A program made the position numbers and the translations under genes. Source: Closterium sp. Naga37s-1 (lineage: Eukaryota; Streptophyta; Zygnematophyceae; Desmidiales; Closteriaceae). Taken from it: DNA of 64,000 nucleotides. The stretch spans positions 620,001 to 684,000 of the forward strand of contig CANJKZ010000065.1 in NCBI GenBank assembly GCA_947471745.1, written 5' to 3'. The notes below the pieces were generated by a model, which was not told the origin of the DNA, did no database searches, and worked only from the letters and a program-made list of their open reading frames with translations. Below are positions 56,010-64,000 of this stretch, one piece after another (the stretch's first letter is position 1; each line of letters begins with the position of its first letter).

Positions 56010-58230
56010 GGAGGGACGCAGAAGGAGCGGAGGAGGAGCAGAGGAGGAGGAGAGGAGGAGCAGAGGAGGAGGAGGAGAGGAGGAGGAGGAGAGGAGGATA
56101 GGAGGAGGAGAGGAGGAGGAGAGGAGGAGAGGAGGAGAGGAGGAGGAGAGGAGGAGGAGAGGAGCAGAGGAGGAGGAGGAGGAGAGGAGGAGCAGAGCAG
56201 CAGCAGAGGAGGTGAAGAGGAGGAGGAGAGGAGGGGCAGAGGAGCAGCAGAGGAGGAGGAAAGGAGGAGGAGCGGAGGAGGAGAGGAGGAGGAGAGGAGG
56301 AGGAGAGGAGGAGCAGAGGAGGAGGAGGAGGAGAGGAGGAGAGGAGGAGGAGAGGAGGAGAGGAGGAGGAGAGGAGGAGGAGAGGAGGAGAGGAGGAGGA
56401 GAGGAGCAGGATATGAGGAGGAGATGAGGAGGAGAGGAGGAGAGGATGAGGAGAGGAGGAGGAGAGGAGGAGCAGAGGAGGAGGAGGAGAGGAGGAGGAG
56501 AGGAGGAGGAGAGGAGGAGAGGAGGAGGAGAGGAGGAAGAGAGGAGGAGAGGAGGAGGAGAGGAGCAGGATATGAGGAGGAGATGAGGAGGAGAGGAGGA
56601 GAGGATGAGGAGAGGAGGAGGAGAGGAGGAGAGGAGGAGGAGAGGAGGAGAGGAGGAGGAGCGGAGGAGGGGAGGAGGAGAGGAGGATGATTGGAGGAAG
56701 AGCGGAGGAGGAGAGGAGGGGAGGAGGAGGAGAGGAGTAGGAGAGGAGGAGGAGCGGAGGAGGAGAGGAGGAGGAGCGGAGGAGGAGAGGAGGGGAGGAG
56801 GAGGGGAGGAGGAGGAGAGGAGGAGGAGCGGAGGAGGAGAGGAGGAGGAGCGGAGGAGGAGAGGAGGAGGAGGAGAGGAGGATAGGAGGAGGAGAGGAGG
56901 AGGAGAGGAGGAGGAGAGGAGGAGGAGAGGAGCAGAGGAGGAGGAGGAGAGGAGCAGAGGAGGAGGAGGAGAGGAGGAGCAGAGCAGCAGCAGAGGAGGT
57001 GAAGAGGAGGAGGAGAGGAGGGGCAGAGGAGCAGCAGAGGAGGAGGAGAGGAGGAGGAGCGGAGGAGGAGAGGAGGAGGAGAGGAGGAGAGGAGGAGCAG
57101 AGGAGGAGGAGGAGGGGAGGAGAGGAGGAGAGGAGCAGGATATGAGGAGGAGATGAGGAGAAGAGGAGGAGGAGAGGATGAGGAGAGGAGGAAGAGCGGA
57201 GGAGGAGGAGGAGAAGAGGAGGAGAAGAGGAGGAGAGGAGGAGGAGCGGAGGTGGAGAGGAGGAGAGGAGGAGGAGAGGAGGAGGAGAGGAGGAGAGGAG
57301 GAGGAGAGGAGGAGAGGAGGAGGAGCGGAGGAGGGGACGAGGAGAGGAGGATGATTGGAGGAAGAGCGGAGGAGGAGAGGAGGGGAGGAGGAGGGGAGGA
57401 GGAGGAGAGGAGGAGGAGCGGAGGAGGAGAGGAGGAGGAGCGGAGGAGGAGAGGAGGGGAGGAGGAGGGGAGGAGGAGGAGAGGAGGAGGAGCGGAGGAG
57501 GAGAGGAGGAGCGGAGGAGGAGAGGAGGAGGAGGAGAGGAGGATAGGAGGAGGAGAGGAGGAGGAGAGGAGGAGAGGAGGAGGAGAGGAGGAGGAGAGGA
57601 GCAGAGGAGGAGGAGGAGAGGAGCAGAGGAGGAGGAGGAGAGGAGGAGCAGAGCAGCAGCAGAGGAGGTGAAGAGGAGGAGGAGAGGAGGGGCAGAGGAG
57701 CAGCAGAGGAGGAGGAGAGGAGGAGGAGCGGAGGAGGAGAGGAGGAGGAGAGGAGGAGAGGAGGAGAGGAGGAGCAGAGGAGGAGGAGGAGAGGAGGAGG
57801 AGAGGAGGAGGAGAGGAGGAGAGGAGGAGGAGAGGAGGAGGAGGGGAGGAGAGGAGGAGGAGAGGAGCAGGATATGAGGAGGAGATGAGGAGGAGAGGAG
57901 GAGGAGAGGATGAGGAGAGGAGGAAGAGCGGAGGAGGAGGAGGAGAAGAGGAGGAGAGGAGGAGGAGCGGAGGTGGAGAGGAGGAGAGGAGGAGGAGAGG
58001 AGGAGGAGAGGAGGAGGAGAGGAGGAGGAGAGGAGGAGTGGAGGAGGAGAGGAGGAGAGGAGGAGGAGCGGAGGAGGAGAGGAGGGGAGGAGGAGGGGAG
58101 GAGGAGGAGAGGAGGAGGAGCGGAGGAGAGGAGGAGGAGCGGAGGAGGAGAGGAGGGGAGGAGGAGGGGAGGAGGAGAAGAGGAGGAGGAGTGGAGGAGG
58201 AGAGGAGGAGGAGCGGAGGAGGAGACAGAG
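56010..58230. repeat. (GGAGGA)-type purine repeat, 2.2 kb
   Basis: The plus strand is almost pure purine (GAGGAGGAGAG, with GCGGAGGAG and CAGAGGAGG variants). Longer blocks recur: a segment with GCAGAGCAGCAGCAGAGGAGGTGA appears near 56192, 56978 and 57648, and one with GGATATGAGGAGGAGATGAGG near 56409, 56567, 57138 and 57870. Open frames on both strands (Glu/Arg/Gly or Pro/Ser/Leu) are repeat artefacts. Confidence 0.95.
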
Positions 58231-58260
58231 GACTAGGCATGAATGCTCAAGTCCCCCTCG

Positions 58261-59356
58261 GTGAGTCTCCTTCCATTTCTGCGTGTTGTTTTCCCACTCG
58301 TACTAATTTTATTTGTGTGTTGCTTGCTGTTTCAGACAGGGGACCAAGGCACGAAGGCTCGAAAACCCCTCGGTGAGTCTCCTTCCATTTTCTGCTTTCT
58401 GTTTTCCACACTTACTGATGTTGCTTTGTTTGTCCGATTTAGCAGAGCAGGAGGAGCGCAGGAGCAGAGGAGCGGAGGAGCGGAGGAGGAGAGGAGGAGC
58501 GGAGAAGAAGCAGAGGAGGAGGAGAGCAGGAGGAGAGGGGGAGCAGAGGAACAGGGGAGGGAGGACGCTAAGGAGGATTCTCTGCCATTGCCAATGCCAG
58601 TGAGTATCCATTTCCTGCTCTCGAATTCTTGTTCTTTTGGATGGGTGGTCGGTGCCTTGTTTGGTTGGCATCGATTTTGAATCGCTTCTTGGCACTGGGT
58701 GCAATCGCTGGGTGCTCATAGGCTTTTTCTTCCTTCCCATTCCGCAGGAAATGCATCAGAAGGGACGAGCAGCAGAGGAGAAGCGGAGGCGAGGAGCAGC
58801 AGAGGAGGCAAAGGAGTGAAAGAGAATCCTCCTGCCACTGCCAGTGAGCATCTCATCTCCTTTGCTGCTCTCAGTTGATGGTCATTGCAGGCATTCGCTT
58901 TGCATTCATTCTGAATCACTTGATGGCACAGTTTTGTGGCGAGATGCAGGCCACGTTGGTGCAATTGGTGCAATGAGCAGCAGTGAAGCGAACCAGTGCA
59001 ATGAACTTTTGGCCTTTCTCCTTCTGTTCCGCAGGAAATGAGATGGAGCAGAGGAGATGGCACAGACGGGATGGGAGTAGCTGTGGAGCGAAGCAGTAAT
59101 GAGCGAAGGAGCAGAGGAGGAAGGAGCGAAGGTGCTGCAGAACAGAGGAGCAGGTAGCAAGGAGCGAAGGAGTGAAGGAGAAGAGGAGGCGAAGGAGCGA
59201 GGAGCAGAGGAGAAGGAGCGAAGATTCCTGATTTTGCCATTGCCAGTGAGTGAGTGTCTTCTTTCCTGATTTTGATTTGTTGTTCTCTTGAATCAATTTT
59301 CCTGTTGTTCATATGTTCATTTGTCCTTTCATTTGTTCCTTGATTTGTTCGTTCAG
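58261..59356 (+). other. Series of intron/exon-like modules
   Basis: Five intron-like units with GT and AG ends lie at 58261-58335 (75 bp, TACTAAT branch word), 58373-58442 (70 bp), 58600-58747, 58844-59034 and 59246-59356. The first two flank a 37-nt mini-exon. The last three share donor context TGCCA|GTGAG, and two share the acceptor CCGCAG|GAAATG. The exon parts are GGA/GCAG-rich. Together they look like a duplicated spliced transcription unit, perhaps non-coding. Coding capacity is doubtful. Confidence 0.45.
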
Positions 59357-59656
59357 ATAGATGGTCGTGTCTGCCTTGCATTTTCCTGAGCCTTGTCAAT
59401 GGGTTCTACTGGTGCAAAGGGCTCACACGTCCTGAGGCTGTCTCTTCTTATTCTCAGGACTTTGCTGACCTGAGGAGGTGGAGCAGCAGAGGAGATGAGG
59501 AGCAGAGGAGCGCCCTCTTCCCATTCCGCCCTGAGCTGAGGAGCAGGATGGTGGATAAACCTTCCCTACCAAGGGTGGTTATCCTCTTTCTTACCTTAGC
59601 TGTTTTATTCAATTGATGCCTGATTCGTTTCGCAACTACTTTGAGTTATTTGTCTG

Positions 59657-60060
59657 CATTGGGTGCAGTCGGTGCCATGCTCTCATGGGCCCTGATCTAT
59701 TCCCCTCCCATCACAGACGGCCGGTCGAGGCAGAGCAGCAGAGGAGAAGGAGCAGCAGAGGAGAAGAAGCAGCAGAGGAGACAAAGGAGCGACGGACCAG
59801 AGGAGCAAAGTAGTGAAGGAGCGGAGGAACGAAGGAGCGGAGGAGCAAAGGAGTGGAGGAGGGAAGGAGCAAGGATCGAAGAAGCAGAGGAGCGATAGAG
59901 CACAGTGGTGGATGCATCTTCACTGCACCGCCAACGGTAATCCTCTTTCTTCCTGTTTTGTTTGTTTGATTCTTAATTCGATTTGCATCTGCTTCAAGTT
60001 AGTGCTAGGCATTGGGTGCAATCGATGCCATGCTCTCATCGGCCCTGATCCATTCGCCTC
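59657..60060. repeat. Duplicated 40-bp word with AG acceptor
   Basis: 'attgggtgcagtcggtgccatgctctcat' at about 59658 recurs at about 60012. Each is followed by a CCTCCCATC(A/G)CAGA acceptor-like end and a GGTCGGTTGAGGCAGAGCAG-type sequence. Confidence 0.8.
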
Positions 60061-60139
60061 CCATCGCAGATGGTCGGTTGAGGCAGAGCAGCAGAGGAGA
60101 AGGAGCAGCAGAGGAGAAGGAGCAGAGGAGAAGCAGACG

Positions 60140-60430
60140 GAGTATAGGCGTAATGCAGATGGAGCAGAGGCGCAAAGCAGATGGAGCAGAGTCACAAAGC
60201 AGGTGGAGCAGAGGCGCAAAGCAGGTGGAGCAGAGGCGCAAAGCAGGTGGATCAGAGGCGCAAAGCAGATGGAGCAGAGGCGCAAAGCAGATGGAGCAGA
60301 GGCGCAAAGCAGATGGAGCAGAGGCGCAAAGCAGATGGAGCAGAGGTGCAAAGCAGATGGAGCAGAGGCGCAAAGCAGATGGAGCAGAGGCGCAAAGCAG
60401 ATGGAGCAGAGGCACAAAGGAGATGGATCG
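60140..60430. repeat. 22-bp minisatellite, about 12 units
   Basis: Unit GCAAAGCAGATGGAGCAGAG plus GC. Confidence 0.95.
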
Positions 60431-60851
60431 GAGGCGGAAATGACCTATCAGTGCTCCTACCTCTCTCCTCAATCATGCAGACGGCAGCTGCTACCACGCT
60501 GAGGGCTGCAGAGTGAAGGGGGGAGCAGAATGAGGGAGGAGCGGAGTGTTGAGTGCTGCAGCAGGGGAGCAGAGGAGACGGCCTATCAGCGCTCCTACCA
60601 CTCTCCTCACTCACGGACACGGCAGCTGCTACCACGCTCGCTCCTACCTCCCTCAAGTGTGCTTCTTCTGGTGCTGTGAAGTTACAGGAGGACAGGTGAA
60701 GAAGAGCGGAGGAGCAAAGGAGATGGGCAGCAACAAAAGGAGAAGCAGCTGCAGAAGAGAAATCCAGCAGTGACAGCAGCGGGGGCAGCAGCAGCAGGAG
60801 CAGAAGAAGAGCCCGGAGTGGCACCAGTGGTGATGGGACCGCAGCTACTAC

Positions 60852-60998
60852 CTCAGTCTCTCCTACCTCAGTCGCTCCTACCTCAGTCGCTCCTACCTCA
60901 GTCGCTCCTACCTCAGTCGCTCCTACCTCAGTCGCTCCTACCTCAGTCGCTCCTACCTCAGTCGCTCCTACCTCAGTCGCTCCTACCTCAGTCGCTGC
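60852..60998. repeat. 15-bp minisatellite, ten units
   Basis: Unit CTCAGTCGCTCCTAC, almost perfect. Confidence 0.95.
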
Positions 60999-61147
60999 GT
61001 TGGTGCTGTGAAGTGAAGTGATGGGACGGAAGAGGAGATGGCTCATGCAGGGGGAGCAGAGTGCTGAGAGTGGGGCGAGCGAAACTGAGCTTGGGATAGT
61101 AGAGTGGGGGGGGAAGCAGAGTGAAGGGGGGAGTAGAGTGAGAGGCG

Positions 61148-61535
61148 AGCGGAGTGTGGAGATCTGCAGCAGGCTGCAGAGTGAGGGTGAGGGGAGGAGC
61201 GAGTGTGAGTGTGAGTGAGAGTGAGGTGTAAGGTGTGAGGACCTCGTTTGCTGGTTTGAGGCGCCTCAAATCCAGTTGTGAGCTGCCGGTGGCAGTTCTG
61301 TTGTGTCCTGCAGTGCACTGCAGTGTTCCGTTCCTCCTCTCTTCTCTTCTCTGAGTTTTGAGATGCATCTCAAAACTCACTCTCTTCACTTGTGAGTTTC
61401 AAGAGACGCCTTGAAACTCACTCTCTCTCTCTCTCTTCCTCCTCACTGCAGATTTGCTGCAGTGAGCAAAATCAGGGTTTTGGGAGACGTCTTAAAACCC
61501 TTTTGCATGTTCCTCACTGCAGGTCTTGCAGTGAG
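61148..61535. repeat. Hairpin-array block, copy 2
   Basis: Same order as copy 1: TTTGAGGCGCCTCAAA (61255-61270), CTGCC/GGCAG, CTGCAGTGCACTGCAG, the 28-bp palindrome (61352-61379), GTGAGTTTCAAG/CTTGAAACTCAC (61392-61421) and CTCACTGCAG/CTGCAGTGAG (61442-61466). AGGGTTTT/AAAACCCT (61474-61501) follows, then an extra hairpin CTCACTGCA/TGCAGTGAG (61513-61535). Loops differ from copy 1 while stems are kept. Confidence 0.93.
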
Positions 61536-62070
61536 CAAAATTGCACAGCTGGTCCTGAAGCAAGACTAGGCAGAACCGGGGCAGCAAGGACGGACAGCAG
61601 TGGATTTGAGGATAATTTTCACCTGCCCTTGGGCAGTTTCCTCTGTGTTCTGTCTCCCCCCCCCAACAGGGTCCCAAGCAATGATTCCCACCTCACCGCG
61701 GTGCTTGGGTGTAACGTTGAGAGCTTACTCCTGGCGGCCAAGAGGAACCCCCATGCGTTCAGTACATGGGCAGTACATAAGTACAATTTATCAATTATTA
61801 TTTCGGATTATACTAAATGGATAATTTGCATAACACTATGAATAAATCTTGCCTTTGTTCAGACAGTTATAAACAATTGATGCTATGGACTAGCATATTC
61901 TTTAGGCTTTATAGACATTTAATGGGCGAGATGACGTGCACTTGCTACTGTGGCAGAGAACTACATATACAGAACCACACAAACAGACCGCACAGACACA
62001 TCCACTAACAAAACCACACAGTTAGCTGAAGTGACCGTTGCCAAGGCAGTGCGTTTTGTCAGAATCTATG
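61536..62070. other. No recognised gene
   Basis: Unique sequence, AT-rich toward the LTR at 62071. Confidence 0.55.
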
Positions 62071-62185
62071 TGCAGGAATGAATGAACTATGAATGAGTTG
62101 GGTACAAGTAGTAACCCTAAAGTATTGTACCCCTTGTAGGCTAACCCACTATAGCCTAGAGAGAACACAAACATATAGTTTGACA
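62071..62185 (-). mobile_element. Copia 3' LTR, about 115 bp
   Basis: On the minus strand it starts TGTCAAACTA just after a purine tract (ATGGGGGTG at about 62186-62194). It shares GGCTATAGTGGGTTAGC and GGGTACAATAC-type words with the two other copia LTRs. The other end is set at a TG/CA and is approximate. Confidence 0.75.
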
Positions 62186-62367
62186 CACCCCCATAGGCTA
62201 AGTGGGAGATAGCAAACACAACAGACGGTCACAAGATCAGTCAAGCAAGAGAACAAAGCAAAGCAAAGCTCGGGGTGGATCTCAAGGACACCACACAATC
62301 GGATCACAAGCAAGCGGCCACGAGGCCAGTTCACATGCAGAGTTATAATAGCAAGGCAGTACAATGA

Positions 62368-63930
62368 TCACAGTCTAGCAAGAGTAAACAAGCAGGTGTA
62401 AAGATATATATTAGTGTACAACAAAAGCAAGTCAAGCAACCAACAGTGAGGCAGAGTGGGCACAAGCCCAAGAGCAATACAGAAATGCTGATGATCATTC
62501 GACCCAAGGGCCTTGGTGAACACATCAGCAGTGTTGGCCTGCGAGGCCACGTAGGAAAGGCGGAGCTGACAACGCTGCTGCAGCTCACGTGCAAGGAAGT
62601 AGCAAAGAGCAATGTGCTTCGTTCTGTGCTCCAGTCTCTGCTCGTGACACAAGGCAAGCATTGCCTTGTTGTCGACGTACAGAACTGGAGAACGAGGCCG
62701 CTCCCCCAAGCCGGTTAGCAAGTAGGTCAGCCAGCGTAGCTCCTGTGCAGCACTGGCCCCAGCGTAGATCTTGGCCTCACAGCTGGAACCAAGCACAGAA
62801 GAAGAACGAGTAGACCTCCACGAGACAGAACCAGAGCCAAGACTGAAGGTGTAACCCTGTGACGAACGCTGAGTCGCCTGGTCGTCGGCCCAAGAAGCGT
62901 CGGAGTGTCCTGTGAGTACCACTGAACCCTGTCCTCCAAGCACGAGCCCCATGCCCGATGTACTGCACAAGTAATGCAGTACCCTCTTCGTAGCATCCCA
63001 GTGCACCTTTCGGTATCTATCGGGAGCCACGTAGCGAGCCAGGAGGCTGAGAGGGTACGCGAGGTCAGGTCGTGTGCACGTCATCAGGTAAATGAGGCAA
63101 CCCACAAGCTCTGGGTACGGACCACTCGGCTCTACGGACTCGTCCGAAGGTGGAGCTGAGAGCGAGTGGCCGGTAGACAGAGGAGTGGGCTGTGACGAGG
63201 AGAACTGGAAGTCGAAGCGCTGAAGAACCTGGTGCACCATGTGTGAATAAGTCAAGGTGATGGTGCGCCGTGCTCTGTCCCGGGTGATCTGCAAGCCAAG
63301 ATAGCTACGCAACTCATCCAAGTCAGTGCAGGTGTGTCTCTCCTGCGCCTCAGTATAAGCAGTAGCAAAAACCAAGTCGTCGACGTACACGAGAACGTAG
63401 AACGGCGGCAGGGTAGTGTCGGTGCGTAGAAACAGCGACGGGTCAGCAGAGGAAGGAGAAAACTCAAGAGCTACAAGTGTAGTCCTCAGTGTGTCGTGCC
63501 ACTCGCGGGGCGCCTGGCGGAGACCGTAGACTGGCCGCCGGAGGCTCCACTGGGTACCCACAGGAAATGACCTAGTGAAGCCAGGTGGACGGCGCAGCCA
63601 GATCTCCTCGTGAAGGCTGCCCTGCAAGAAAGCTGTGGAGAAGTCGAGGGAGTGCAGCTCGTAGTCACGATGTGCTGCAACGTGCAGCAGCACTCGAAGA
63701 GTAGTCATCTTCCGGGTGGGGGAGAAGGCCTGGAAGAAGTCGACCCCCTGTCGCTGACTGAAGCCTCGAGCAACGTAACGCGCCTTGAAGGCAGGCGGAG
63801 AACCCAACGGCCGCTTCACTCTGAAAATCCATATGCCATCGACTATGTTCGCCCCAGGAGGAGGAACCTCGTCGATGTAGTGCCTCTGGACTTCCAGGAA
63901 GCCATCTCTGCGTCCATGGCTATTTGCCAC
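62368..63930 (-). pseudogene. Ty1/copia reverse transcriptase and RNase H
   Basis: The frame begins near YIDEVPPPGANIVDGIWIFR. RT blocks follow: ARYVARGFSQRQGVDFF, LHSLDFSTAFLQGSLHEEIW, YGLRQAPREWHD and the catalytic YVDDLVFAT. RNase H follows with GHSDASWADDQATQRSSQGY, SCEAKIYAGASAAQELRWL, LYVDNKAMLALC and a TADVFTKALG end. Just upstream, near 63880, MDAEMASWKS is in another frame, so a frameshift separates this part from the preceding polyprotein. The element continues beyond the window. Confidence 0.92.
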
Positions 63931-64000
63931 TAAGAGGAGTACTCACCCGCGATCGCCTCAACGTAAGAGCGTAGGGTAGGGATGTCAAGTGCATCCGGGT
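63931..64000 (-). mobile_element. Upstream part of the copia polyprotein, cut by the window edge
   Basis: Continues the copia element on the minus strand. Too short to assign a domain. Confidence 0.5.

Noticed and set aside
55895..58240. 781-residue Pro/Ser/Leu minus-strand frame
   Set aside because: It is the complement of the GGA repeat, with no non-repeat protein segment.
62446..62813. Plus-strand frames over the copia RNase H
   Set aside because: Shadows of the minus-strand pol gene, which has all expected motifs.

Overview
The window is nuclear DNA from a green-plant-lineage eukaryote, most likely a streptophyte alga or early land plant. Zygnematophyceae is a low-confidence guess. The evidence is three kinds of plant gene split by canonical GT-AG introns in GC-rich DNA full of minisatellites: a chloroplast KEA1/KEA2-type K+/H+ antiporter, a STELLO-like (DUF288) Golgi protein, and a tandem trio of plant tetraspanins with the GCCxPP motif. 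There are no operons, Shine-Dalgarno contexts or CRISPR arrays. No rRNA or tRNA gene was recognised by eye.

Layout. 1-11996 is one enormous 26-bp minisatellite with higher-order structure, probably in an intron or upstream flank of the KEA gene. 12098-20929 (+) holds the KEA exons from the start of the antiporter domain to the stop. 21520-25431 (+) is the STELLO-like gene. 26240-28601, 29500-39740 and 40487-43366 (+) are three tetraspanin genes with matching intron phases and very long cytoplasmic tails. The 7.8-kb first intron of the middle one carries two copies of a non-LTR retrotransposon (30.4-37.05 kb), which lies between GA/TC microsatellites. 43.6-50.6 kb is a graveyard of transposons: a 708-bp TIR element, a solo LTR, a Ty3/gypsy chromovirus missing its middle, and a minus-strand Ty1/copia fragment in the gap. 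52.2-61.6 kb is a strongly purine-strand-biased array of GGA/GAG and 22-bp repeats, mixed with canonical short intron-like modules and two copies of a block made of consecutive perfect hairpins. 62.1-64.0 kb is the 3' end of another copia element.

The most unusual signal is a recurring 'exon echo'. Beside many exons of the KEA, STELLO-like and tetraspanin-2 genes lies a second, partial or decayed copy of the same exon, often with its own splice acceptor. In two unrelated genes the echo runs in frame into the same palindrome (CTTTTGAGGCGCCTCAA), whose TTTTGA supplies an identical Asp-Phe-stop. Relatives of this palindrome occur in other introns and inside both hairpin blocks. This looks like a dispersed palindromic sequence linked to local exon duplication, possibly making poison exons. 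Assembly artefact is the main alternative.
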